Notes: generated by a model not told the origin, from the sequence alone. A DNA stretch of 38,419 nt from Streptomyces sp. AA1529 (GCF_000280905.1 NZ_ALAP01000051.1:1-38419), one strand, 5' to 3'. Positions 1 to 8,871 are shown, counted from the stretch's first letter. Translations and numbers: made by a program.

Positions 1-2
1 AG

Positions 3-590
3 GAGCTGGTCGGGGACCGCTTCTGCGACGTCGTCGGCGTGCACAGCGACCGGGTGCGGCTGCAGCGCCAGCTCCCCGCCGAGGACCTGTTCGGCGGAGC
101 CCGGCGGCTGGACGCCATCGGCATCGGCCTCAACCTGCTGGTGCAGAACTACAGCGGGCGGCGGCTGGTCCGGCTGGCGGAGGCGGGCTGCCGGGTGCGG
201 TTGCTGTTCCTGAACCCGGCCAGCAGCGCGGTCAAGCGGCGGGAGCGGGAACTGGGACTGAAGAAGGGTGAGCTGGCCCGCTCGGTGGAGACCAACATCC
301 TGCACATGCGCAGGGTGCGCTCCCGGCTGCGGGACCAGGCGGCCTTCGAGATCCACGTCTTCGACGAGACGCCGCGGTTCACCGCGTACCTGGTGGACGC
401 GGACGGCGCGGACGGACTGGCGGTCGTCCAGTCGTATCTGCGCGGTGCGCGGGGGATGGAGACACCGGTCCTGGTGCTGCGCGGGCCGGGCCGCACGGTG
501 TCCGCGCGCGGTGTGGGCGAGGGCGTGCTCTTCCCCACCTACCGGGAGGAGTTCGACGCCTTCTGGGCCGACTCGCGCCCGGTGTCGTAG
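3..590 (+). CDS. C-terminal part of a DUF5919-like protein (5' end outside window)
   Basis: The frame is open to the left edge, so this is the last 195 residues of a longer protein; the GTG at 39 is probably internal. The visible part reads as an alternating alpha/beta fold: a helix ending LNLLVQNYSGRRL, a strand with VRLLFLNPASSA, a charged helix of about 40 residues, then FEIHVFDETPRFTAYLVDAD and a C-terminal VLVLRGPG strand. This resembles the DUF5919 / degenerate phospholipase-D-like domain that often follows a helix-turn-helix in actinobacterial regulators. The resemblance is from memory of the family. No HKD motif is visible. The N-terminal domain, and so the role, cannot be judged from this window. 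Confidence 0.6.
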   Translation, partial: ELVGDRFCDVVGVHSDRVRLQRQLPAEDLFGGARRLDAIGIGLNLLVQNYSGRRLVRLAEAGCRVRLLFLNPASSAVKRRERELGLKKGELARSVETNILHMRRVRSRLRDQAAFEIHVFDETPRFTAYLVDADGADGLAVVQSYLRGARGMETPVLVLRGPGRTVSARGVGEGVLFPTYREEFDAFWADSRPVS

Positions 591-705
591 CCGACGGAGC
601 CGGGGTGCGGCGGGTGGCCGCCGGGGGAGTGCGGCACACGGTGCGCGCGGTGTCGTGTGTCACAGTCCGCCAAGTCACTTGAGCCGCACCGGGCAATCCG
701 ACAGT

Positions 706-715
706 GTTTCGAAAC
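706..715. promoter_or_regulatory. 10-bp palindrome upstream of the secreted protease gene
   Basis: GTTTCGAAAC is a perfect palindrome about 50 bp before the start codon of the protease, in a gene-free stretch (591-762) that is less GC-rich than its surroundings. It could be an operator or part of the promoter. No clear -35/-10 pair could be assigned. A weak GCGGC/GCCGC hairpin at 607-621 may end the preceding gene. Confidence 0.3.
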
Positions 716-762
716 GATCCACCGCGGATCGCCGGACCCCACACTCGGAGGACTCCCTCGGC

Positions 763-2001
763 ATGGCACACCACGGGGCACGCCACACGAAACGCCGGAT
801 ATCCGTCGCACTCGGCGCCGCTGTCGCCCTGGCGGGCGGAGCGACGCTGCTGACGCTCCCCGCCGACGCCGCGCCCCCCGAGGGCACCGTCCTCGGCGCG
901 GGGGCCCGGGGCGCGGTCGAGGGCGACTACATCGTGCTGCTGAAGCGGGACGCCGCCGCCCGCACCCGTTCCGCGGCGGCCACCGAGGCCCGCGACCTGG
1001 CCGGGAAGTACGGCGGGAAGGTCGAGCACACCTACCACGCCGCGCTGGACGGCTGGTCCGCCGAGGGGCTCAGCCCCCGGGACGCCCGGCGCCTGGCGGC
1101 GGACGACAGGGTCGCGAAGGTCGTCCAGAGCCGCGTGATCACCGGCCAGGAGACCCAGACCGAGCCGCCGTCCTGGGGGCAGGACCGGGTCGACCAGCCC
1201 ACACCGGAACTCGACGAGAAGTACACCTACCCCGACAGCGCGGGCGAGGGCGTCACGGCGTACGTGGTCGACAGCGGTGTGCGGGTCAGCCACGAGGACT
1301 TCGGCGGCCGCGCCGTCGACGGCTACGACGCCGTGGACGACGACGCGACCGCGCAGGACGGCGCCAACCACGGCACCCACGTCTCCGGCACCCTCGCGGG
1401 CACCGAGTACGGCATCGCCAAGAAGGCGAAGATCGTCGCCGTGCGCATCCTGGGCGACGACAACAAGGGCACCACGGCCGACGCCGTCGCCGGCATCGAC
1501 TGGATGATCGAGGACCACGAGGACGACGGCGGCCCCGCCGTCGCCAACATGAGCATCGGCGGCTTCAAGGACTACGCGCTGGACGAGGCCGTCGAGCGGG
1601 CCGTCGACGCGAACATCACCTGCGTGGTGGCCGCCGGAAACGACGGCGGCGACGCCTCCGCCGCCTCCCCGGCCCGGGTGCCGGATGCCCTCACCGTCGC
1701 CGCGAGCGACCAGCAGGACCGGCGCACGGAGTTCTCCAACTACGGCAAGAGCGTCGATCTGTTCGCCCCCGGCATCGATGTCGTCTCGGCCAGCAACAAG
1801 AACGACACCGCCAAGATGGCCGGCTGGGGCACCTCCATGGCGACCCCGCACGTCGCGGGAGCGGCGGCGCTCTATCTGAGCCGGCACCGGGACGCCACCC
1901 CCGCCCAGGTCACCGAGGCGCTGCTCGACGGCGCCACCGACGGCGCCCTCTCCGGCATCGGAGACGGATCACCCAACAAACTACTGCGCGTGGTCAGGTG
2001 A
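763..2001 (+). CDS. Secreted subtilisin-like (S8) serine protease with I9-type propeptide
   Basis: This is a 412-aa prepro-protease. The ATG at 763 follows a GGAGG about 11 bases upstream. Residues 1-35 form a Sec-type signal peptide: a basic start (HTKRR), a hydrophobic core (SVALGAAVALAGG), then a PADAA cleavage region. Residues about 45-120 look like an inhibitor_I9 propeptide (YIVLLK...). The mature S8 domain carries the triad Asp170 (VVDSG), His203 (NHGTHVSG) and Ser358 (GTSMATPHVAG), with the substrate strand NMSIGG and the oxyanion AAGND, so it should be active. The architecture is that of the proteinase-K/aqualysin type; it acts outside the cell on general protein substrates. It appears monocistronic and ends at the hairpin at 2070-2109. 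Lack of a C-terminal membrane anchor distinguishes it from the mycosin-like gene at 29366. Confidence 0.92.
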   Translation: MAHHGARHTKRRISVALGAAVALAGGATLLTLPADAAPPEGTVLGAGARGAVEGDYIVLLKRDAAARTRSAAATEARDLAGKYGGKVEHTYHAALDGWSAEGLSPRDARRLAADDRVAKVVQSRVITGQETQTEPPSWGQDRVDQPTPELDEKYTYPDSAGEGVTAYVVDSGVRVSHEDFGGRAVDGYDAVDDDATAQDGANHGTHVSGTLAGTEYGIAKKAKIVAVRILGDDNKGTTADAVAGIDWMIEDHEDDGGPAVANMSIGGFKDYALDEAVERAVDANITCVVAAGNDGGDASAASPARVPDALTVAASDQQDRRTEFSNYGKSVDLFAPGIDVVSASNKNDTAKMAGWGTSMATPHVAGAAALYLSRHRDATPAQVTEALLDGATDGALSGIGDGSPNKLLRVVR

Positions 2002-2069
2002 CACACATTCACGGTCAATTCTGAGCCCCGCCCGTGCGTAACCCCGGAATTCCGGGTAAGCGCACCTCC

Positions 2070-2109
2070 AGGCCCGCCGCGCCCTTCCCCCACGGGGCAC
2101 GGCGGGCCT
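2070..2109. terminator. Bidirectional hairpin terminator between protease and sulfur operon
   Basis: AGGCCCGCCG at 2070-2079 pairs perfectly with CGGCGGGCCT at 2100-2109, and further C/G pairing is possible inside the loop. It lies between the convergent 3' ends of the protease gene (+) and the sirohydrochlorin chelatase gene (-), so it can serve both. No U-tract follows, which is usual in Streptomyces. Confidence 0.7.
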
Positions 2110-2174
2110 GTTGCGTGCCGGCGAGGCGGTGCCGACCGCCGACGGGCGGCACCGGGCACGCCCGGACAGCCCGA

Positions 2175-2954
2175 TCACGCAGCGGCACCGACCGCCGCGC
2201 CCCCGCCGGAGGCGACGGCCGCGTAACGCTCCAGAACCACCCGTGCCACCTCCGGGGCCGCACCCAGCACCGGCGCGAGCACCTCGGCACCGGCCTCCCG
2301 GGCACCGGCCTCGATGCGGTCGGGCAGCCGGCCCGGGGCCAGCACGTAGGGCGCGACGGCCACCCGGCCGGCACCGGCGGCGCGCAGCTCCCGCACCGCC
2401 TCGGCCGTGCCGGGCCGAGCAGCGGAGGCGAACGCAGGTCGCACGGCACACCAACCGGTGGTTCGCCGCCACTCCCGCGCCATGTCGGCGATCACTGCGC
2501 TCGCCTCCGGGTCCGAGGAACCGGCGGACGCCAGGACGACGCCGGTCGAGGGCGCGTCGCCGGGGTCCAGCCCGGCCGCGCGCAGCCGCCGCTCCAGGGC
2601 GGCGGTCAACAGGGGGTGCGGGCCCAGCACCGCCGACTGCCGGACCGCCAGGTCCGGCAGCGCGGCGGCCACCTCGGCCAGCACCGCGGGGAGGTCCGTC
2701 TTCGCGTGGAAGGCCCGGGTCAGCAGCAGGGGGACGGCCACGGCCTCGCGTGCCCCCGCCGCGTGCAGTTCCTCCAGCGCGGCGGGCACCGAGGGGGAGT
2801 CGAAGTCCAGATAGCAGGCCGCCACCCGGACGCCCGGCAGCAGCAGCCGGACCCGCGCGGCGAGCGCTTCGACCGTCGCGGAGTGCCGCTCGTCGCGGCT
2901 CCCGTGCGCGACGAGCAGCAGCGCGGGCGCGGAGGGGTACGGTGCGGTGGGCAT
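2175..2954 (-). CDS. Sirohydrochlorin chelatase (CbiX/SirB type)
   Basis: A 259-aa protein that would insert a metal (Fe2+ for siroheme) into sirohydrochlorin. It has two copies of the chelatase fold. The first begins LLLVAHGSRD (His17, a putative metal/porphyrin ligand) and continues to LLLTRAFHAKTDLP (His83); the second half contains SAGSSDPEASA and VAPYVLAPGRLPDRI. The length fits the long CbiX form. It is the last gene of the sulfur operon, and its ATG overlaps the permease stop in a TGATG, so the two are translationally coupled. Siroheme is the cofactor of the sulfite reductase encoded at the other end of this operon, which argues for iron rather than cobalt. Confidence in the family is high; metal specificity is inferred. 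Confidence 0.9.
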   Translation of the reverse strand: MPTAPYPSAPALLLVAHGSRDERHSATVEALAARVRLLLPGVRVAACYLDFDSPSVPAALEELHAAGAREAVAVPLLLTRAFHAKTDLPAVLAEVAAALPDLAVRQSAVLGPHPLLTAALERRLRAAGLDPGDAPSTGVVLASAGSSDPEASAVIADMAREWRRTTGWCAVRPAFASAARPGTAEAVRELRAAGAGRVAVAPYVLAPGRLPDRIEAGAREAGAEVLAPVLGAAPEVARVVLERYAAVASGGGAAVGAAA

Positions 2955-3910
2955 CAGCGCAGCAACCCCCGATGGCGCAGCACCCGCCGCTCGAGGGGTG
3001 CGAAGACGAGCAGTTCGATGCCGATGCCCACCAGCAGGATCAGCAGGATCGCGCCGAGCACCAGCGGCATGTCCTGGTAGGCACGCCCCGTCTCCAGCAG
3101 CCGGCCCAGCCCCACGCCCAGCTCGGGCGAGGTGGCGATCAGCTCGGCCGCCATCAGGGAGCGCCAGGAGAACGCCCACCCCTGCTTGAGCCCCGAGATG
3201 TAGCCCGGCAGCGCCGCGGGCAGCAGTACGTGCCGTACGCCGCTCAGTCCGGTGGCGCCCAGCACGGTGCCCGCGCGCAGATGCAGCGGGTCGATCCGGT
3301 CGACTCCGGCGACCAGGCCGTTGGCGATGGAGGGCACGGCACCCAGCAGTACCACGGCGTAGATCGTCGCGTCCGTCAGTCCGAACCAGATGATCGCCGC
3401 CGGTACCCACGCCACCGAGGGCAGCGACTGCAGTCCGGAGAGGATCGGTCCGATGGCGGCCCGCACCGGCCGGACCCGCGCCACCAGCAGCCCCAGCGGG
3501 GTGCCCGCCAGCAGCGCGACCGCGAAGCCCAGCGCGCCGCGCGAGACGCTCTGCCAGACGATGCCCAGGATGGTGCCCTTGTACCACTCCTCGGCCAGCG
3601 CGTCCCACACCATCAGCGGGCTCGGCAACTGGTAGTCGGGCTTCAGCTCCAGCGCGAACGCCGCCTGCCACAGCCCCAGCACGAGGACGACCGCCACCAG
3701 CGGCGGCAGTGCCTTGCGGCGCAGCAGCACCGGCAGCGGGGTGCGGGAAGCGGTGCGGGTGTCGAGCGCGTCGAGTCCCGCCTCCAGCCCGGCCAGGTCT
3801 CCGCCGGGTCCGCCGTCCTGCTCCCGGCGGTCGGCGGCCGGATCCGGCGCCGCGGCGGGCGGTGCCGCCGGTCCTTCCCCGGTCTTCGGGCGCGTCTCAG
3901 TGTCGGCCAT
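2954..3910 (-). CDS. ABC transporter permease, sulfonate/nitrate/taurine type
   Basis: A 318-aa inner-membrane permease of the SsuC/TauC/NrtB family (BPD_transp_1 fold). The first 60 or so residues are Pro/Ala/Asp-rich and probably cytosolic and disordered. Six or so membrane segments follow, starting with LPPLVAVVLVLGLWQAAFAL. The cytoplasmic coupling loop is seen around LGATGLSGVRHVLLPAALPGYISGLKQ, which faces the ATPase. Its start overlaps the ATPase gene by 14 bases. With the neighbouring ATPase and binding lipoprotein it makes a complete importer. The substrate (sulfate, sulfonate or another sulfur ester) cannot be fixed from sequence, but the operon is for sulfur assimilation. Confidence 0.9.
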   Translation of the reverse strand: MADTETRPKTGEGPAAPPAAAPDPAADRREQDGGPGGDLAGLEAGLDALDTRTASRTPLPVLLRRKALPPLVAVVLVLGLWQAAFALELKPDYQLPSPLMVWDALAEEWYKGTILGIVWQSVSRGALGFAVALLAGTPLGLLVARVRPVRAAIGPILSGLQSLPSVAWVPAAIIWFGLTDATIYAVVLLGAVPSIANGLVAGVDRIDPLHLRAGTVLGATGLSGVRHVLLPAALPGYISGLKQGWAFSWRSLMAAELIATSPELGVGLGRLLETGRAYQDMPLVLGAILLILLVGIGIELLVFAPLERRVLRHRGLLR

Positions 3911-4676
3911 GGCGGCGGATCTCCCCCCGGAGCTGTTCGGTGATCTCGACGGACAGCGCGGCCACGTCCGCGTCCTCGATGCGGCGCGGGTGCGGAATGT
4001 CCACCTGCCACTCCCGGGCGACCCTCCCGGGCCGGGAGGAGAGCAGGACGACGCGTTCCGCCAGGCGGACCGCCTCCCGGACGTTGTGGGTGACGAACAG
4101 GACGGCGACGTTCGTCTCCGCCCGGACGCGGGTCAGCTCCTCGTGCAGCACGTCCCGGGTGATGGCGTCCAGCGCGGCGAACGGCTCGTCCATCAGCAGC
4201 AGTTCGCTGTCCTGCGCCAGGGCGCGGGCCAGCGCGACCCGCTGCCGCATCCCGCCGGACAGCTCGTGCACCCGCTTGCGGTGCGCGCCGTTGAGCCGGA
4301 CGAGCTCCAGCAGCCGCTCGGCCTCCGCCGGGCGCTCGGCCTTGGGCATCCCGCGCAGCTTGAGCGCCAGCTCGATGTTCCCGCCCGCCGTCAGCCAGGG
4401 GAAGAGCGCATGCTCCTGGAACATCAGCGCCGGGCGCCCGCCGGGCACCTCGACGGTGCCCGAGCTGGGTGTGTCCAGCCCGGCCACCAGGTTGAGCAGG
4501 GTGCTCTTGCCGCAGCCGGAAGCGCCCAGCAGGGTGACGAACTCGCCGTCGGCGACGTCGACGCTGATGTCGTCGAGCACCTGCTGGGGGCCGAACGACT
4601 TGGAGACGCGCGTGATCCGCGCTGCGGGGCGCGTCGTGGTGGTCGCGGTCACTGTTTCACCTCCTGCGGTGGTCAT
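3897..4676 (-). CDS. ABC transporter ATP-binding protein, SsuB/TauB type
   Basis: A 259-aa nucleotide-binding subunit that powers the adjacent importer. Walker A is GASGCGKST at residues 51-59, the Q-loop is in LMFQEHALFPWLT near 85-95, the signature LSGGMRQR at 139-146, Walker B LLLMDEP at 159-165, and the H-loop is in LFVTHNVREA. All catalytic elements are intact. The length and the FQEHALFPW loop are typical of the nitrate/sulfonate/taurine subfamily. The gene lies 6 bases after the binding-protein gene and overlaps the permease gene, so the three are one transcriptional unit. The substrate is inferred from context only. Confidence 0.92.
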   Translation of the reverse strand: MTTAGGETVTATTTTRPAARITRVSKSFGPQQVLDDISVDVADGEFVTLLGASGCGKSTLLNLVAGLDTPSSGTVEVPGGRPALMFQEHALFPWLTAGGNIELALKLRGMPKAERPAEAERLLELVRLNGAHRKRVHELSGGMRQRVALARALAQDSELLLMDEPFAALDAITRDVLHEELTRVRAETNVAVLFVTHNVREAVRLAERVVLLSSRPGRVAREWQVDIPHPRRIEDADVAALSVEITEQLRGEIRRHGRH

Positions 4677-4682
4677 GGGCGC

Positions 4683-5804
4683 TCACCGTGCTCCGAGCCC
4701 GGCGTCCGAGACGGTGGGGCGGCCCTCGTGCCGCAGCACCCGGTTCAGCGGGGCGAGGTCGTAGATCCCCTTCAGCCGCGGCTTCTTCAGCAGCCCGGCC
4801 GAGACCGCGTGGTCGGCCTGCTCGCGCAGCGTGGCGGCCAGCGGATCGTCGGTCACCTCGATCCGGGCGAATGCGGAGTCGAGGACCTTGCCGGGCAGTG
4901 GCTTGCCCGCGTCCCGCCGCAGCGCCCGGTTGATGCGCTCCTTGGCCGCCTCCGGGTGCGCGCGGATCCACGCGTTGGTCCTGACCGAGCCGCGCAGCAC
5001 CGCCTCGACCGCCTTCGGATGCTGCCGGAGGAAGTCCTGGCGCACCACCAGGTTGGTGGTGACGAAGGATCCTCCCGGCCACAGCTTCTTCTCGTCCAGC
5101 AGGACCTTGCCGCCCCGGCCGGCCAGCACGGAGGCGGTCGGTTCGGGTACCCAGGCTCCGTCGATGCCGCCCTGCCGGAAGGTGGTGGGGATCTCCTTGT
5201 TGTCCTGCCGCAGCACCGAGGTGTCGCCCGCGCCCGTCTGCGGGTCGACGGTGAGGCCCTTGGTCTTGAGGTAGTGCAGCAGCGCGGCGTCCTGGGTGTT
5301 GCCCAGCTGCGGGGAGGCGATGCGCTTGCCCTTCAGATCGCCGAGCGAGGAGATCTTCCGCGGATCGACGACCAGCGAGGCGCCCCCGGAGGTGGCGCCG
5401 GAGACGATCCGCAGATTCCTCCCGCCGGACTGCGTGTATCCGTTGACCGACGGCGAGGGCCCCACCCAGGCCAGGTCCACGGCCTTGGCGTTGAGCGCCT
5501 CGATCGCCGCCGGACCCGCGTTGAAGACCTGGGTGCGCACGCGGGTGCCGCCCAGCTCCTCCGGGATCTGCCCGCCCGAGCGCAGTCCGACCAGCGCCGT
5601 GGCGTGGGTGACGTTGGGGAAATAGCCGATCCTCACCGCGTCCAGCCCGTCGACCTTGCGGCCTCCGGCGGCCGCCGGGTCGGCCTGCTCCACGGCCTTG
5701 GACCCGTAGCCGCAGCCCGCGGCGCACAGCAGCGTGGAGACGACCAGCAAGGCGGTGCGGGGGCGGCCGGAGGACCGGCTGCGCGGAGCGCGGAGACGGG
5801 GCAC
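4683..5804 (-). CDS. Substrate-binding lipoprotein of a sulfonate/sulfate-type ABC importer
   Basis: A 373-aa extracytoplasmic binding protein of the SsuA/NMT1-THI5-like family. A GTG start at 5804 follows AGAGGA seven bases upstream. The N-terminus has basic residues, a hydrophobic core (ALLVVSTLL) and a lipobox ending AAGC with Cys31 as the lipidated residue. Family features include RIGYFPNVTHATALVGL, the AIEALNAKAVDLAWVGPSPSVNGY loop and GGIDGAWVPEP. The 178-base gap between cysN and this gene is the largest gap between the structural genes of the operon and could hold a second promoter, although none is clear. It delivers a sulfur compound to the permease; whether sulfonate or sulfate is not visible. 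No desulfonating monooxygenase is encoded nearby. Confidence 0.88.
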   Translation of the reverse strand: MPRLRAPRSRSSGRPRTALLVVSTLLCAAGCGYGSKAVEQADPAAAGGRKVDGLDAVRIGYFPNVTHATALVGLRSGGQIPEELGGTRVRTQVFNAGPAAIEALNAKAVDLAWVGPSPSVNGYTQSGGRNLRIVSGATSGGASLVVDPRKISSLGDLKGKRIASPQLGNTQDAALLHYLKTKGLTVDPQTGAGDTSVLRQDNKEIPTTFRQGGIDGAWVPEPTASVLAGRGGKVLLDEKKLWPGGSFVTTNLVVRQDFLRQHPKAVEAVLRGSVRTNAWIRAHPEAAKERINRALRRDAGKPLPGKVLDSAFARIEVTDDPLAATLREQADHAVSAGLLKKPRLKGIYDLAPLNRVLRHEGRPTVSDAGLGAR

Positions 5805-5982
5805 GGGGAAGTCCTCTCGAGCGGGGAAGGGGGGATGTCGGCGGGGACGGTGCGCGCGGGTCGGCGCTCGTCACCTGCCGCAGCGCCCCACTCCGCCCTG
5901 GCCGCTGCCGCGTGCGCCGCTGCCGATGCGGCCACCGGTCTGGTCGAAGGTCGAGAAGACCTCTCCTGGAATGCCCATCGGC

Positions 5983-7332
5983 CTAGAAGTCCCAGTCGCC
6001 TTCGGGCGCCTCGGCGGCCGGTGCGTCCGCGTCGGCGAACGCCCCGCCGGCCATGCCCGCGGTCAGCGTGCTGCCGTCGGCCGGATCGATCAGCAGGAAC
6101 GATCCGGTGCGCCGCGAGTCGGTGTACGGGTCGACGGGCAGGGGTTCGGCGGTGCGCAGGACGACGCGGCCGATGTCGTTGGCGGCCAGCTCGCCGGGTT
6201 CCGGGTGCTGCGAGAGGTCGGCCAGGGTCAGCCGCGACGGGATCTCCTTGACCAACGCCTTGACGGTGCGGGTGGTGTGCTTGAGCAGCACCCGGTCGCC
6301 GGGGCGCAGCGGCCGGTCGTGCAGATGGCAGACGGTCGCGGTCAGGTCCTGACTCGGCCGCACCGAGGCGTCCGCGGGGGCGAGCAGGTCGCCGCGCGAG
6401 ATGTCCAGGTCGTCGGCGAGCCGGACGGTGATCGACTGCGGGGCCCAGGCCACGTCGACCGGGCGGCCCAGCACGTCCAGTGCCACGACGGTGCTGCTGC
6501 GGCCCGACGGATGCACGGTGACCCGGTCCCCGACCCGCAGCACACCCGAGGCCAACTGGCCCGCATAGCCCCGGTAGTCGGGGTGCTCGGCGGTCTGCGG
6601 CCGGATGACGTACTGCACGGGGAAGCGCGCCGGGTCGTCGGTCGGGTCGTGGGTGACCGGCACCGTCTCCAGGTGCTCCAGCACGGTAGGCCCGCTGTAC
6701 CAGCCCATGTGCGCGGAGGGCGCGACCACGTTGTCGCCCTCCAGCGCGGAGATCGGCACGGCCGTCACCTCCGGCACCCCGAGGGAGGTCGCGTAACGGG
6801 AGAACTCGTCCGCGATCGCGGCGAAGACGTCCTCGGCGTAGCCCACCAGGTCCATCTTGTTGACGGCCAGCACCACGTGCGGGACGCGCAGCAGCGCCGC
6901 CACGGCGGCGTGCCGCCGGGTCTGCTCGACGACCCCGTTGCGCGCGTCCACCAGGACGACGGCCAGTTCCGCGGTGGAGGCACCGGTGACCATGTTCCGG
7001 GTGTACTGCACATGGCCCGGCGTGTCCGCCAGGATGAACCGCCGCCTGGGGGTGGCGAAGTAGCGGTAGGCGACGTCGATGGTGATGCCCTGCTCCCGCT
7101 CGGCGCGCAGCCCGTCGGTGAGCAGCGCCAGGTCGGGTGCCTCCTGGCCGCGGGCCCGGGAGGCCCGCGAGACGGCTTCCAACTGGTCGGAGAGCACCGA
7201 CTTGGAGTCGTGCAGCAGACGGCCCACCAGAGTGGACTTGCCGTCGTCGACGCTTCCGGCGGTCGCGAACCGCAGCAGTGAGGTGGCCGCCAGTGCCTCT
7301 GCGGCGTGGCCGGCTCCGGCTGTCGTACTCAT
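5983..7332 (-). CDS. cysN: Sulfate adenylyltransferase subunit 1 (GTPase)
   Basis: A 449-aa EF-Tu-like GTPase whose GTP hydrolysis drives formation of adenosine 5'-phosphosulfate (APS) by CysD. The G1 loop is GSVDDGKST at residues 26-34, the switch region EREQGITIDVAYRYF, G3 DTPGH, G4 NKMD and G5 near ISAL, followed by two beta-barrel domains. No APS kinase domain is fused to the C-terminus, unlike the CysNC form; a separate cysC is present upstream. The ATG at 7332 starts two bases after the end of cysD, so the two subunits are co-translated. The C-terminal 20 residues are Ala/Asp-rich. Confidence 0.95.
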   Translation of the reverse strand: MSTTAGAGHAAEALAATSLLRFATAGSVDDGKSTLVGRLLHDSKSVLSDQLEAVSRASRARGQEAPDLALLTDGLRAEREQGITIDVAYRYFATPRRRFILADTPGHVQYTRNMVTGASTAELAVVLVDARNGVVEQTRRHAAVAALLRVPHVVLAVNKMDLVGYAEDVFAAIADEFSRYATSLGVPEVTAVPISALEGDNVVAPSAHMGWYSGPTVLEHLETVPVTHDPTDDPARFPVQYVIRPQTAEHPDYRGYAGQLASGVLRVGDRVTVHPSGRSSTVVALDVLGRPVDVAWAPQSITVRLADDLDISRGDLLAPADASVRPSQDLTATVCHLHDRPLRPGDRVLLKHTTRTVKALVKEIPSRLTLADLSQHPEPGELAANDIGRVVLRTAEPLPVDPYTDSRRTGSFLLIDPADGSTLTAGMAGGAFADADAPAAEAPEGDWDF

Positions 7333-7334
7333 CT

Positions 7335-8270
7335 CTAGAAGTAGCCTTCCCGCTTGCGGTCTTCCATCGCGGCCTCGGAGAGCTTGTCGTCCGCCCGGGT
7401 GGCGCCGCGCTCGGTCAGCCGGGAGGCGGCGATCTCCGTGATCACCTTCTCCACCGTGTCCGCGTCCGAGTCCACGGCGCCGGTGCAGGACATGTCGCCG
7501 ACGGTGCGGTAGCGCACCAGGCGCTTCTCCACCCGCTCCCCGTCCGCGGGGCCGCCCCACTCGCCCGGGGCCAGCCACATACCGGACCGGGAGAAGACCT
7601 CCCGGTGGTGCGCGTAGTAGATCGCGGGGAGCGCGATGTCCTCTCGCGCGATGTACTGCCAGACGTCCAGCTCGGTCCAGTTCGACAGCGGGAAGACCCG
7701 CACGTGCTCGCCCGGGGCGTGCCGTCCGTTGTAGAGCTGCCACAGCTCGGGGCGCTGGCGGCGGGGGTCCCAGCCACCGAACTCGTCCCGCAGCGAGAAG
7801 ACCCGTTCCTTGGCCCGCGCCTTCTCCTCGTCGCGGCGCCCGCCGCCGAAGACCGCGTCGAACCGGTGCTCGCCCAGGGCCTCCAGCAGCGGCAGTGTCT
7901 GGAGCGGGTTGCGGGTGCCGTCCGGGCGTTCGCGCAGCGTGCCGGCGTCGATGTACTCCTGCACCGAGGCCACGAACAGCCGCAGCCCGTGCTCGGCCAC
8001 CGTCTCGTCCCGGAAGCGCAGCACCTCGGGGAAGTTGTGCCCGGTGTCCACGTGCAGCAGCCCGAAGGGCGGCGGCGCCGGGGCGAACGCCTTCAGCGCC
8101 AGGTGCAGCATCACGATCGAGTCCTTGCCGCCGGAGAAGAGGATCACCGGCCGCTCGAACTCGCCCGCGACCTCGCGGAAGATGTGCACCGCCTCCGACT
8201 CCAGCGCGTCCAGATGCGTCAGCGCGAAGGGGTTGTCGGTCTCCTCCGGTGCGCTCACCGCCGTGGTCAT
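7335..8270 (-). CDS. cysD: Sulfate adenylyltransferase subunit 2
   Basis: A 311-aa catalytic subunit of ATP sulfurylase that forms APS from ATP and sulfate. It belongs to the PP-loop superfamily: the ATP-binding motif SGGKDS is at residues 46-51, followed by LLHVDTGHNFPE and FGGGRRDEEKARAKER, all typical of CysD. The C-terminus KREGYF is the conserved end of the family. Its ATG overlaps the stop of cysC (ATGA) and cysN follows after two bases, so cysC, cysD and cysN are tightly coupled. It works as a heterodimer with CysN. Confidence 0.96.
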   Translation of the reverse strand: MTTAVSAPEETDNPFALTHLDALESEAVHIFREVAGEFERPVILFSGGKDSIVMLHLALKAFAPAPPPFGLLHVDTGHNFPEVLRFRDETVAEHGLRLFVASVQEYIDAGTLRERPDGTRNPLQTLPLLEALGEHRFDAVFGGGRRDEEKARAKERVFSLRDEFGGWDPRRQRPELWQLYNGRHAPGEHVRVFPLSNWTELDVWQYIAREDIALPAIYYAHHREVFSRSGMWLAPGEWGGPADGERVEKRLVRYRTVGDMSCTGAVDSDADTVEKVITEIAASRLTERGATRADDKLSEAAMEDRKREGYF

Positions 8271-8809
8271 AGCAGTCCCCTCTCCTTCAGCAGCGTGTGC
8301 AGGGCCGCGGCCGACTCCGCCACCTCGCGCCCGTGGGTGAGCAGGCGCAGGTCCGGATCCGCCGGTTCCTCGTACGGGTCGTCGACCCCTGTCAGTCCCG
8401 TCAGTTCGCCGGCTGCCTGCTTGGCGTACAGGCCCTTCACGTCCCGCTCCGAGCACACCTCGACGGGCGTCGCCACATGCACCTCCAGATAGGGGGTGCC
8501 CTCGGTCATGTGCCGCTTGCGGACCGCCTCGCGGCTGTCCGTGTACGGCGCGATCACCGGGACCAGCACGATCACCCCGTGCGAGGCCAGCAGCTCGGAG
8601 ACGAAGCCGATGCGCTGCACATTGGTGTCCCGGTCGGTCCGCGAGAAGCCGAGCCCCGCGGAGAGGAAGGTGCGGATCTCGTCCCCGTCCAGCACCTCGG
8701 TGCGGTGCCCCTCGCCGCGCAGCCGCTCGGCGAGTGCCGTCGCGACGGTCGTCTTGCCCGCGCTCGGCAGGCCGGTCAGCCACACGGTCGCTCCGCGCGC
8801 CCCGCTCAT
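8267..8809 (-). CDS. cysC: Adenylylsulfate (APS) kinase
   Basis: A 180-aa stand-alone APS kinase that phosphorylates APS to PAPS. The Walker A loop is GLPSAGKT at residues 13-20. Further family motifs are LDGDEIRTFLSAGLGFS and RDTNVQRIGFVSELLA, and YTDSREAVRKRH is part of the lid region. The ATG at 8809 has a GAGGGGG sequence just upstream. The gene lies 62 bases after cysH and overlaps cysD by four bases. Since the neighbouring CysH carries iron-sulfur cysteines of the kind found in enzymes that accept APS directly, PAPS made here may feed reduction, sulfation or both. Confidence 0.95.
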   Translation of the reverse strand: MSGARGATVWLTGLPSAGKTTVATALAERLRGEGHRTEVLDGDEIRTFLSAGLGFSRTDRDTNVQRIGFVSELLASHGVIVLVPVIAPYTDSREAVRKRHMTEGTPYLEVHVATPVEVCSERDVKGLYAKQAAGELTGLTGVDDPYEEPADPDLRLLTHGREVAESAAALHTLLKERGLL

Positions 8810-8871
8810 CGGACCCCCTCGGTCGTCCGTCCGTCTCTCCGCTTCCGTCTTCCGCGCGTGCGCCGCGGCGG

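Noticed and set aside
379..1887. A minus-strand frame opposite the secreted protease
   Set aside because: The plus strand encodes an intact S8 triad, signal peptide and ribosome site.
5633..5935. A possible small gene between cysN and the binding lipoprotein gene
   Set aside because: It is Ala-rich, lacks a ribosome site and overlaps the lipoprotein start in another frame.
3714..6251. An 845-codon plus-strand open frame across the ABC importer genes
   Set aside because: It is antisense to three clearly assigned genes and has low-complexity composition.
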